Shown here piece after piece: positions 16,265-23,248 of a stretch of 23,248 nucleotides of DNA (the first letter of the stretch is position 1; each line of letters starts with the position of its first letter). The notes beneath the pieces were generated by a model. It was not told the origin of the DNA. It saw only the letters and a list, made by a program, of their open reading frames with translations, and made no database searches. The position numbers were made by a program, and so were the translations under genes. The stretch is from contig CAZQQC010000032.1 of the NCBI GenBank assembly GCA_964595365.1, positions 1 to 23,248 of the forward strand, written 5' to 3'. The stretch is from Fen-1258 sp964595365 (GTDB lineage Bacteria > Bacteroidota > Ignavibacteria > Ignavibacteriales > Melioribacteraceae).

Positions 16265-18055
16265 ATGGCAACACAAACAATCACAAAAGTCTTGAAGGGC
16301 GGCGAATTTTTGATAAAGGAAACAGACCCGGAAACAGTTTTCATACCGGAAGAATTATCCGAAGAGCAAAAAATGATGACGGATTCTGCAAAGGAATTTG
16401 TTGAAAAAGAAATTTGGCCAAACCTCGACGCCATTGACAAACAGAAAGAAGGATTAACTGTAAGTCTCCTCGAGAAAGCTGGCGAAATTGGTTTGCTCGG
16501 CGCTGCAATTCCGGAAGAGTACGGCGGATTAGGAGAAAGCTTCAACACGAACACAGCACTCGCAATGGAACTCGGCGCAAGTCATTCATGGGGAGTTTCA
16601 TTTGCAGCACACACCGGAATTGGAACATTACCAATTCTTTATTACGGTACGGAAGAACAGAAGAAAAAATATCTTCCAAAACTTGCCAGCGGCAAATTGA
16701 AATCGGCTTACTGTTTAACCGAACCGACATCGGGTTCCGATGCGCTTTCTGCAAAGACAACTGCAACACTTTCGGCAGATAAAAAACATTACGTTCTCAA
16801 CGGGCAAAAGATGTGGATCACCAACGGTGGTTTTGCGGATATTTTAATTACGTTCGCACAAGTTGACGGCGATAAGTTTACGTGCTTCGTCATTGATGCA
16901 AACTCGGAAGGATTTAACCGCGGACAGGAAGAAAATAAATTGGGAATAAAAGGTTCTTCAACACGTGCTCTGTTCTTAGATAACGTGAAAGTTCCGGTTG
17001 AAAATATTCTTGGCGAAATTGGAAAGGGACACTATATTGCTTTCAACATTTTGAATGTCGGCAGATTCAAACTTTGTGCGATGACAACAGGCAGCGCTAA
17101 GAAAGTTGCGTCAACAGATATTCAATATGCAAATACAAGAAAACAATTCGGTCAGCCAATTTCTGCATTCGGTGCTATTAAACATAAAATAGCAGAACAG
17201 GCAATTAGAATTTTTGTTTCGGAATCGGCAACATTCCGCGTGAGCGATCTGATCAACAAAAAAATAAAAGAACTTACTGAAGGTGGAGAAAAGTATGAAG
17301 AAGCAGCGCTGAAAGCTGCGGAAGAATATGCAATCGAATGTGCAATGCTGAAAGTTTACGGTTCCGAAATGCTGGATTATGTTGTCGACGAAGCTGTTCA
17401 AATCCATGGCGGCTACGGTTATTCGGAAGAATATCCGGCGGCAAGAGCTTACCGCGATTCAAGAATCAACAGAATTTTTGAAGGCACAAACGAGATCAAC
17501 CGTTTGCTCACGGTTGACATGCTTGTTAAACGTTCAATGAAAGGTCGTCTTGATCTGATGGGACCTGCGTTTGCCGTTCAGAAAGAACTTATGTCGGTGC
17601 CGGAATTCAGCGGCGTTCCAGAAGGTTTGCTTGCTGCCGAATACAGGGCAATTCAAAATGCAAAGAAAGCGATTTTAATTATTGCCGGCGCTGCTGTTCA
17701 AAAATTGATGATGAAATTGAAAGACGAACAAGAAATTATTATGAACGTTACCGATATGATGATTGAAGTTTTTGCATGCGAGTCGGCTTATCTTAGAACA
17801 ATGAAACTTTCTACTATAAAAAATGAGCAAGAGCTTCGACCTTATGTTGAGATGACGAAAGTTTACATCAGCGATGCTATCGAAAAAGTCGGCCTCTACG
17901 GCAAGCATGCAATTTCCTCTTTTGCTGAAGGCGACGAATTGAAAATGCTCATTCTCGGATTGAAGCGGTTCCTAAAATACGACCCGGTAAACACAGTAAA
18001 ACTCAGAAGAAGTATTGCCGATAAACGAATTGAAGAAAACAGATATTGTTTTTGA
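16265..18055 (+). CDS. fadE: Acyl-CoA dehydrogenase (FadE/VLCAD-like, with C-terminal extension)
   Basis: An FAD enzyme that introduces the trans-2 double bond into acyl-CoA and passes electrons to electron-transfer flavoprotein. The 596 residues exceed the roughly 380-residue short-chain type and match B. subtilis FadE and VLCAD-like enzymes, which carry an extra C-terminal helical domain (here after about 420). Motifs include CLTEPTSGSDA (150-160), WITNGG (184-189), TRKQFGQPI (291-299) and QIHGGYGYSEEYPAARAYRD (379-398). RIFEGTNEI follows with E406 as the probable catalytic base. I chose the ATG at 16265; a GTG at 16256 in the same frame adds only three residues. It lies in the operon between fadA (112 bases, with a hairpin) and the dienoyl-CoA reductase (67 bases). 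Confidence 0.93.
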   Translation: MATQTITKVLKGGEFLIKETDPETVFIPEELSEEQKMMTDSAKEFVEKEIWPNLDAIDKQKEGLTVSLLEKAGEIGLLGAAIPEEYGGLGESFNTNTALAMELGASHSWGVSFAAHTGIGTLPILYYGTEEQKKKYLPKLASGKLKSAYCLTEPTSGSDALSAKTTATLSADKKHYVLNGQKMWITNGGFADILITFAQVDGDKFTCFVIDANSEGFNRGQEENKLGIKGSSTRALFLDNVKVPVENILGEIGKGHYIAFNILNVGRFKLCAMTTGSAKKVASTDIQYANTRKQFGQPISAFGAIKHKIAEQAIRIFVSESATFRVSDLINKKIKELTEGGEKYEEAALKAAEEYAIECAMLKVYGSEMLDYVVDEAVQIHGGYGYSEEYPAARAYRDSRINRIFEGTNEINRLLTVDMLVKRSMKGRLDLMGPAFAVQKELMSVPEFSGVPEGLLAAEYRAIQNAKKAILIIAGAAVQKLMMKLKDEQEIIMNVTDMMIEVFACESAYLRTMKLSTIKNEQELRPYVEMTKVYISDAIEKVGLYGKHAISSFAEGDELKMLILGLKRFLKYDPVNTVKLRRSIADKRIEENRYCF

Positions 18056-18122
18056 TTTTATCCGGGTGTATTTCAATTTTAGGAAAGATGCTTCATCTCA
18101 TCAATAATATGAAAGAAGTTTT

Positions 18123-19010
18123 ATGAGCGAAGAGAAATACAAAAATCCAATGCTGAAAGAAGATGCACTGAAAGATAAAGTTATTGTTGTTACAGGCGGC
18201 GGCACCGGCTTGGGAAAATCCATGTGCAAATATTTTCTGGAGCTTGGTGCCGGGATCGTAATTACCAGCCGCAAGTTTGATGTTCTCAAAAAAACTGCTG
18301 ACGAATTAACCGATCGGACAGAAGGAAATATTTTGCCCGTTCAGTGCGACGTTTCCGATTACGTACAAGTTGAAAAAATGCTGAAGGAAGCTGTAGAAAA
18401 ATTTGGTAAGGTCGATGTGTTGGTTAATAATGCTGCGGGAAATTTTATAAGTCCGACCGAACGTCTTTCCAATCGAGCATTTGATATAATAGTTAATATT
18501 GTTTTGAAAGGATCGTACAACTGCACGCTTGCATTTGGCAAATTTTGGATTGAAAATAAACAATCTGCTTCTGTTCTCAATATTGTTACGACTTATGCAT
18601 GGACAGGCTCGGCTTATGTTGTTCCTTCAGCATGTGCAAAAGCCGGTGTTCTTGCGCTCACACGTTCGCTTGCTGTTGAATGGGCGAAGTATGGAATCAG
18701 ATTAAATGCAATCGCTCCGGGTCCGTTTCCAACCAAAGGCGCGTGGGATCGTCTTTTACCAGGCGATATGAAAGACAAATTTAATTTGGTGAAAAAGGTT
18801 CCGCTTAAACGTGCTGGCGAGCATCAAGAACTTGCAAATCTTGCAGCTTACATGGTTTCCGATTTTTCTGGTTACATCAACGGTGAAGTAATAACGATTG
18901 ATGGAGGCGAGTGGCTGCAAGGAGCCGGTCAATTTAATTTACTTGAAGCAGTGCCGAAAGAAATGTGGGACCAAATTGAATTGATGGTGAGGAAAGCAAA
19001 ATCGGAATGA
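18123..19010 (+). CDS. fadH: 2,4-dienoyl-CoA reductase, short-chain dehydrogenase family
   Basis: An NADPH-type short-chain dehydrogenase that probably reduces 2,4-dienoyl-CoA, allowing unsaturated fatty acids into beta-oxidation. The cofactor motif is TGGGTGLG (24-31), with NNAAGN at 102-107. The classical YxxxK is absent: the sequence reads PSACAK, so a serine sits where the tyrosine normally lies. This is the human DECR1 arrangement. N107, Y158 (TTYAWTGSA), S169 and K173 keep the spacing of DECR1 N148, Y199, S210 and K214. The DGGEW near 260-264 and the C-terminus also resemble that family. It is the last gene of the fatty-acid operon. The symbol is by function, because E. coli FadH is an unrelated iron-sulfur flavoenzyme. 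ATGAAAGAAG before the start is a weak ribosome-binding site. Confidence 0.9.
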   Translation: MSEEKYKNPMLKEDALKDKVIVVTGGGTGLGKSMCKYFLELGAGIVITSRKFDVLKKTADELTDRTEGNILPVQCDVSDYVQVEKMLKEAVEKFGKVDVLVNNAAGNFISPTERLSNRAFDIIVNIVLKGSYNCTLAFGKFWIENKQSASVLNIVTTYAWTGSAYVVPSACAKAGVLALTRSLAVEWAKYGIRLNAIAPGPFPTKGAWDRLLPGDMKDKFNLVKKVPLKRAGEHQELANLAAYMVSDFSGYINGEVITIDGGEWLQGAGQFNLLEAVPKEMWDQIELMVRKAKSE

Positions 19011-19298
19011 CGGCAGGCTCTAAAAAACGGAACGGATATCACATCCACCTTTTCAGCCAAAGCTTGCAAGAAGTGAGCATGCTTAAAAGTAAGATGCTGA
19101 CGTAACAAATTTCTTTTTTAGCCTTATAAAGATCCTGTTTGGTTTTCGCCCTGTTGTGGTGAACAGTTCAGAAAATCATTGCGGCTTTTATATTTTGATA
19201 GTGTAACATCAAAAAAGAAATATTGAATGTAGCTGATAAGTTTTTTCAAAAAAGTAACGTTTAAGGAAGACTACTTAAATTACATTCCGGTGGGGAAT
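19011..19298. other. Convergent spacer between the fatty-acid operon and flippase gene
   Basis: These 288 bases separate two converging units and should carry transcription ends. An imperfect hairpin (AAGCTTGC at 19060-19067, GCATGCTT at 19077-19084) has no strong T-run on either side. The stretch 19092-19164 has weak, gapped similarity to the MITE-like element (AGATGCT, ACG, TAACAAA, TTTTTTAG, then TTGTGGTGAAC) and may be a decayed copy. ATTTCTTTTTT (19109-19119) and AAAAAAGAAAT (19211-19221) are complementary but low in complexity. No gene is seen. Confidence 0.4.
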
Positions 19299-20789
19299 TC
19301 ATTCCTTTGGTGAAAGACGCTGTGATGTGTCTTTCCATCGTTTCGGAAAAAGATTGAGTGCTATATTCAATTCTTTTTTAGTTAGCACATTTACCTGGAT
19401 AAGTAAAGCCGTATAAATAACTACGCTAATAATTCCACTCGCAAACCATAACTGGCATATATTTTCGATGTACCAAAGAAGTATTCCTGAAATTATACCG
19501 GCAAAGAGAGATTTCATAATAACCAGTAAATTATCTTTACTAAAACATCCACGCGGCAGTAAATAACCAAACATTGCCATGACGCCCATTTCGGTAATCA
19601 ATGTTGCTATTGCCGCACCGATAGCGCCATTACCATTGGATTTCTGGAAAAAAGGAATTAACCAAAAATTTAAACCTATGTTGATGAAAGTAGCGATGAT
19701 TGATACTATTGAAAGCGCTTTTTGTCTGTCTGCAGAAGTGTTTACTGTTCCAAATATAAAGTTAACGTACACCAGCGGAAGTGTTAAAGCAAGTATTTGT
19801 AAAAGAATTATGGAATTTGAATAATGCTCTAAACCAAAAAGCAAGTCAACTATGGGGCGTGCCAGTGCTATTAAACAGAAAGCAATTAAGAATCCAATTA
19901 TTATTGTTACATCAAGCGTGCGTCTTGCGTTTAGTATAAAATCATTCTGGGATTGTTTCCATAGCCGCGAAAATACAGGAAGCACAGCCATCTGAAGAAT
20001 TGAAGGAAAGAACATCATGGTATCGAATAATCTGTACGGAGCTCCGTACCATCCTACTACGCTATCGTTTGTCATTGCAGATAACATTATAACATCAATT
20101 CGATAATACACGAACGAAAAGAAAGTCGAGATAAGAAACGGCACACTGCCGCGTATAAGTTCCATCCAAGACGAAAGAGCTAACTGCATTTTTATTTTAA
20201 CAAGCCGCGGCAGAAGATAAAAACATGTTAAAAAATTTAAGAATGCACTAAATGTCATAATCAACGCAATTGTAATGACCCCCTTTCCCATAAGAAGCAT
20301 TGTTACTGCTATCGTTGAAAGTGAAACTCTTTCAATGATGACAGCAGCCGACCTGTAGCTTAGTCGCTCAAAGCTTTGAAAAATTCTGTGTGCCAGGTCA
20401 GAAATAGTTTCCAGTAATTTTTGAAAGCCAAGGATAAGAATAAGTGTAAGCAGTTCGGAGGTGTACCCGGTAAAGTAAACATATAAAAACATGATTGCCA
20501 TGGCTACCAGCCACGCAATAATCCTAAGTCCGATACCGTTTATGAAAAATAAATTTACCTTGGTACGGTCGCGCGCCACTTCCTTTACAAAGTAGTTGCT
20601 GAACCCGAGGTCAATAATAAGTCCGCCAAGCATAGTTAAAGAAATAGCAAAATACAAACGACCATAGGCGTTGGCACCAAGGTAGCGTGGAAGAAACATC
20701 ATTAAGAAAAATGAGGAAGTCCACGTAATAATTTGTGCAACAAACATTGTCCTTGTGTTGCTTAATATTGATGAACCGTTTTCACTCAT
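19299..20789 (-). CDS. Oligosaccharide flippase (Wzx/polysaccharide transporter type)
   Basis: A 496-residue multi-spanning inner-membrane protein that would flip lipid-linked oligosaccharide to the periplasmic face. Hydrophobic segments run through nearly the whole length, compatible with 12-14 helices. The N-terminus (NTRTMFVAQIITW, then FLPRYLGANAYGRLYFA) is the classic start of this transporter family. YYRIDVIMLS near the middle is the usual conserved stretch around helix 7. The ATG at 20789 is preferred over an in-frame TTG two codons upstream. It starts 15 bases after the glycosyltransferase stop, so the two are co-transcribed and likely serve one surface glycan. No polymerase or ligase gene is nearby in the window. 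The substrate is unknown. Confidence 0.88.
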   Translation of the reverse strand: MSENGSSILSNTRTMFVAQIITWTSSFFLMMFLPRYLGANAYGRLYFAISLTMLGGLIIDLGFSNYFVKEVARDRTKVNLFFINGIGLRIIAWLVAMAIMFLYVYFTGYTSELLTLILILGFQKLLETISDLAHRIFQSFERLSYRSAAVIIERVSLSTIAVTMLLMGKGVITIALIMTFSAFLNFLTCFYLLPRLVKIKMQLALSSWMELIRGSVPFLISTFFSFVYYRIDVIMLSAMTNDSVVGWYGAPYRLFDTMMFFPSILQMAVLPVFSRLWKQSQNDFILNARRTLDVTIIIGFLIAFCLIALARPIVDLLFGLEHYSNSIILLQILALTLPLVYVNFIFGTVNTSADRQKALSIVSIIATFINIGLNFWLIPFFQKSNGNGAIGAAIATLITEMGVMAMFGYLLPRGCFSKDNLLVIMKSLFAGIISGILLWYIENICQLWFASGIISVVIYTALLIQVNVLTKKELNIALNLFPKRWKDTSQRLSPKE

Positions 20790-20804
20790 AAGCAAAATTT
20801 GTTT

Positions 20805-22253
20805 TCACTTGCCCGGTAAATAATTTGTCTCGTATGCATGTTCCTCTATTTTAGTAATTGCTTCTTTATATTTTTTTAAAGAAGAGGAAACCGGGGGATA
20901 GGGAGGCTCTTTCTGCCACACATGTTCCCATTTAAGTTTTATTATGTCTTCCGAAAGGTTTTTTCTGAAATATGCATTTATCCTCTGTTGTTCTAACCGG
21001 TATTTTTTTGCATTCGTCAGCAGTTCAATACAATAATCGGCAAATAAATTAAAGTCACTTGTAACTCTTAAAAATTCTTCGGGATGTAAGAAACCCGTTG
21101 CCGATTGTTGTGTACAGACAACCGGAATTCCGCGGCAAACGGCTTCAAGAATTCTAATTCTAATACCTTTGCTCACCAGGAGCGGACTCGCCAGCACAGT
21201 AGTTTCGTCCCATAACTCTTCAGAATCTTCAATATATTCCTGGTGATGTACGCCAAGCAGTTCACATTTGGAAATCACCGATGAACTTGCATCTCTACCT
21301 ACAATTTTGATAACAACGCCGGGTACTTTTTTCTTTACAGCCGGAACCACCTCTTCCATAAATTGTTCTATTCCGTTACCTGCAGCCGAAAATGCAATAT
21401 GCCCGAAAATTAGAAGCGTAGGTTTTTGAGAAAGTTTTTTTGAAACATGGTTGGTAGGAAGAGTGTGTAAATATGGCGGAATGAAAAAAACATTAACTTT
21501 TTTTCGTGATAGTCTTTCAAAGTCGCGGTATGCCATAGAAATAACAAAGCGGCTCATTTTACACGCATGGATTTCTTTCCAAAGAAATATTCTGTATGTG
21601 AACCAGTTGGTTATTACTTTGGCAATTTTTTTTCCTTTGAGATTCTCTTTCATTCTGATTAAAACCTTATCGGCATCTATATCGTGTGCCGTAAAAGAGA
21701 TCCTGTAATTACTGCATGCTCTCAAATTTAAAAATACGTCAACAAAAAGATTGATAGTGATTCCTAAATGAATCTCCTTAATATCATACTTACTGCATAA
21801 CCCGATTACTTTTTGTGTTAAATCATAAGCCGAACCATCTTCCAGCAAACGCTTCTGACTCAACAGAACCGAAACTTGACGGAGTATTCTTTCCCTGAAA
21901 GGTTTTCCCCAATCGGCATTAAGCTCTATAAAAGATACACTCTTTATACTCGGAACAGAAGTCAGTTCTTTGTAATTTAACTCATATGAGTCCCGTTGAA
22001 AATCATACACGATTTTCCCGTTGCAAATCAAAATATGCAAGTCCCGAAGTTGTGAAAGTTGAATAATATCGTTGTATGCCGCTAACCTGTAACCTTGATT
22101 AAGGGGAAGAGGCGGTGCAGGCAGTACAAGAAGAAGCGGTTCTCTCTTTTGAACTTGCGGATACGAATCATTGATAGTATTGCCGGCATGTTTTGCCTTA
22201 GGAAAAATTTTTTCTACCCTGTGATCGGGTAAAATAAAGGGGGTGTCATTCAT
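20805..22253 (-). CDS. Glycosyltransferase, GT-B fold, family 4-like
   Basis: A 482-residue soluble or peripheral enzyme probably adding a sugar to a lipid-linked glycan on the cytoplasmic side. The N-terminal half has PAPPLPLNQGYRLAAYN (46-62), an acceptor-domain start typical of such enzymes, and FTAHDIDADK near 187-196. The C-terminal nucleotide-sugar domain includes LLIFGHIAFSAAGNGIEQF (280-298), VVIKIVGRD (313-321) and SKGIRIRILEAVCRGIPVV (361-379). In the usual ExxxxxxxE pair the second Glu is E370, while the first position is K362, a change I associate with a GT4 subgroup. GAGGAG lies 8 bases upstream of the start, the best ribosome-binding site in the window. It is followed by the flippase. 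Donor, acceptor and linkage cannot be inferred. Confidence 0.85.
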   Translation of the reverse strand: MNDTPFILPDHRVEKIFPKAKHAGNTINDSYPQVQKREPLLLVLPAPPLPLNQGYRLAAYNDIIQLSQLRDLHILICNGKIVYDFQRDSYELNYKELTSVPSIKSVSFIELNADWGKPFRERILRQVSVLLSQKRLLEDGSAYDLTQKVIGLCSKYDIKEIHLGITINLFVDVFLNLRACSNYRISFTAHDIDADKVLIRMKENLKGKKIAKVITNWFTYRIFLWKEIHACKMSRFVISMAYRDFERLSRKKVNVFFIPPYLHTLPTNHVSKKLSQKPTLLIFGHIAFSAAGNGIEQFMEEVVPAVKKKVPGVVIKIVGRDASSSVISKCELLGVHHQEYIEDSEELWDETTVLASPLLVSKGIRIRILEAVCRGIPVVCTQQSATGFLHPEEFLRVTSDFNLFADYCIELLTNAKKYRLEQQRINAYFRKNLSEDIIKLKWEHVWQKEPPYPPVSSSLKKYKEAITKIEEHAYETNYLPGK

Positions 22254-22608
22254 TGAATTATCTCCTCAATTATGATTTGGAAACAGGTACCTTTTTCCAT
22301 ATAGTTATGTTTGTATGAAATTTTGTTTATTCTACGGAATTGTATTTAACGCAATCGTTGTGCCACTGTCGTCTATAAAAAATCCGTTTTTAGTAGAATA
22401 ATTGATACAGTTTTTAGGTTCTTATTAATTTTTGTTGGTGGTCGTGTAAAAAATTCTCAACCATTTATAGAAGTGTGTAGATTATCACCACAATATTTTT
22501 CTAAGAGAAGAACTTAAAGATGGAAACCGGTTATTGGCTTAAGCAGAATTATTGTTGTTGAACATAATTGTTACTTATTCTATTTCTATACTTTGAAAAT
22601 ACTCTGCT
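22254..22608. other. Intergenic region upstream of the glycosyltransferase
   Basis: About 355 AT-rich bases between the glycosyltransferase and the sorting-domain relic. It should hold the promoter of the glycosyltransferase-flippase unit. Apart from the ribosome-binding site I recognise no gene, RNA or clear terminator. A 16-codon frame (minus strand, beginning near 22301) ends in an ATGA overlap with the glycosyltransferase start but has no ribosome-binding site of its own, so I do not call it. Confidence 0.5.
22261..22267 (-). promoter_or_regulatory. Strong ribosome-binding site of the glycosyltransferase gene
   Basis: The minus strand reads GAGGAGA about 7-8 bases before the ATG at 22253. 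It fixes the start of the glycosyltransferase, and stands out because most genes here have weak or no Shine-Dalgarno sites. Confidence 0.7.
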
Positions 22609-22713
22609 TTAAACTAATGGAGGGCAGCGACTTCCGGCAATGTTGAATTGTGTAACTTCATACTTGAACTTTTCCATCCGCTTTAGCAGCTCTTTACTTA
22701 TAGCCGGCATCAT
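22609..22713 (-). CDS. Possible 34-residue small ORF after the sorting-domain relic
   Basis: An ATG overlapping the stop codon of the sorting-domain fragment (ATGA) opens a 34-codon frame ending at TAA. The product starts MMPAISKELLKRMEKFKYEV and contains one cysteine. The N-terminal part could be an amphipathic helix. I recognise no family. The overlap and reasonable codons are the only support; it may be chance, or a remnant of a former downstream gene. Confidence 0.18.
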   Translation of the reverse strand: MMPAISKELLKRMEKFKYEVTQFNIAGSRCPPLV

Positions 22714-22974
22714 TTCACAAGCAACATCTTCTTCGATTGAACAAAACCATGTCCCGAGCCGTTAGTCGAGGGACTGGTTATCTGTATTGTGTAAATATAA
22801 ACTCCGCTCGTCAATCTGCTTGCATCAAAATTTATCTGGTAATATCCCGCTGATTTGTTTTCGTTAACCAAAGTTGCAATTTCTTTTCCAAGTATATTGT
22901 AAACTTTAAGTGTAACTAATCCATTCTCCGGCAATTGATGGTTTATTTAAAAATGGAACATAGATTTTATACAT
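22710..22974 (-). pseudogene. Orphan, frameshifted T9SS type A sorting-domain remnant
   Basis: The minus strand encodes about 75 residues matching the end of a secreted T9SS cargo protein: LPENGLVTLKVYNILGKEIA, then TLVNENKSAGYYQINFDASR, LTSGVYIYTIQI and the terminal KKMLLVK. Such domains normally follow a large secreted protein and a YPNPFNPST-like motif. Here the frame is closed by a TAA at 22947-22949. The equivalent upstream motif survives only in another frame (YVPFLNKPSI from an ATG at 22974), with INHQ just before LPENG in the first frame. Upstream bases to the window end are non-coding repeats. The best reading is a decayed 3' end of a lost cargo gene. It cannot function as a sorting signal without a cargo. 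Confidence 0.75.
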
Positions 22975-23037
22975 AGAACCTCAGTGATAATCTGCTGGAA
23001 AAAAAATAACCACCCGTCATAAAAACATGCCGGACAT

Positions 23038-23072
23038 GCAGATTTCACAGATCATACACAGATCGTCTCTGC
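23038..23072. repeat. Palindromic intergenic repeat with direct CACAGATC copies
   Basis: GCAGA at 23038-23042 pairs with TCTGC at 23068-23072. Inside are two direct copies of CACAGATC (23046-23053 and 23057-23064). The word content resembles the CACAGATT-type intergenic repeats seen in many environmental bacterial genomes. Confidence 0.45.
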
Positions 23073-23118
23073 GAAAATTTTCCGGAGGCTGGTACAAGTC
23101 TGGGGGTTAAAAAGATTG

Positions 23119-23169
23119 AACCACAAAGAGCGCAGATTTAATCCGAGATAATCTGTGATATGCGTGGTT
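23119..23169. repeat. Nested palindromic intergenic repeat (AACCAC...GTGGTT)
   Basis: AACCAC (23119-23124) pairs with GTGGTT (23164-23169), and CAGATT (23133-23138) pairs with AATCTG (23150-23155). The two internal loops are both exactly 8 bases, so the whole folds as a symmetric imperfect hairpin of 51 bases. It looks like a dispersed intergenic palindrome; copy number in the genome is unknown. Confidence 0.55.
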
Positions 23170-23248
23170 AAAAAATGTTTTTGTAATTACTTCTGTTTCT
23201 AAATTTTTATTTTTGTCTTAATTCACACAACCGGTTTAGTTAACTTTA

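Larger units (their letters stand above)
22975..23248. other. Non-coding, repeat-rich right end of the window
   Basis: No open frame of note is seen in these 274 bases. Two palindromic, CACAGAT/CAGATT-rich segments occupy the middle and are listed separately. The remainder is AT-rich with no recognisable gene, and whatever gene lies further right is outside the window. Confidence 0.5.

Noticed and set aside
19060..19084. Hairpin AAGCTTGC/GCATGCTT as an intrinsic terminator
   Set aside because: The stem has a central mismatch and no T-run follows on either strand, so it does not meet the usual pattern.
19109..19221. 11-base inverted repeats ATTTCTTTTTT / AAAAAAGAAAT as mobile-element ends
   Set aside because: The arms are almost pure A or T runs and expected by chance in an AT-rich spacer; no target duplication or coding content is seen.
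22254..22301. A 16-codon leader frame ending in ATGA at the glycosyltransferase start
   Set aside because: It has no ribosome-binding site of its own and is short enough to arise by chance; the strong GAGGAG serves the glycosyltransferase.

Overview
The window comes from an AT-rich Gram-negative bacterium, probably of the Bacteroidota/Ignavibacteriota lineage. The main clues are a TonB-dependent receptor with an N-terminal carboxypeptidase-regulatory-like domain paired with a DUF4249-type lipoprotein, a type IX secretion (T9SS) C-terminal sorting domain near the right end, and many genes without clear Shine-Dalgarno sites. I see no tRNA, rRNA, CRISPR array, intact insertion sequence or phage gene. 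The lineage is inferred from gene content, not from a marker gene.

Left block (4-5155, minus strand): wecB, a UDP-GlcNAc 2-epimerase, is followed after 4 bases by a very large envelope protein. That protein joins a DUF2334 polysaccharide-deacetylase-like domain, an amidotransferase-like fold and a glycoside-hydrolase-like TIM barrel, and ends in a C-terminal membrane anchor. Together they look like precursor supply and processing for an amino-sugar polysaccharide.

Next block (5606-8896, plus strand): the TonB-dependent receptor and DUF4249 lipoprotein, preceded by a 450-base intergenic region with a palindrome/tandem-repeat cluster.

Central block (8916-19010): a fatty-acid degradation locus. 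A regulator with an XRE-type helix-turn-helix and a PrpR/RamB/ScfR-like C-terminus (minus strand) is divergent from acyl-CoA ligase (fadD-like), fadN-type hydroxyacyl-CoA dehydrogenase/enoyl-CoA hydratase, fadA thiolase, fadE acyl-CoA dehydrogenase and a 2,4-dienoyl-CoA reductase. The order fadN-fadA-fadE matches the Bacillus subtilis operon. The set covers activation and every step of the beta-oxidation spiral plus an auxiliary enzyme for unsaturated acids; electron-transfer flavoprotein genes are not in the window.

Right block (19299-22253, minus strand): a family 4-like glycosyltransferase and a polysaccharide flippase. Upstream lie an orphan, frameshifted T9SS sorting-domain relic and palindromic intergenic repeats.

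The most unusual non-coding signal is a roughly 90-105-base element with terminal inverted repeats. It occurs in opposite orientation at 5194-5291 and 14843-14936, one copy upstream of wecB and one inside the fad operon, with a possible decayed third copy near 19092-19164. I found no clear evidence of a wholly new multi-gene system. The deacetylase-hydrolase fusion and the repeat family are the best leads.
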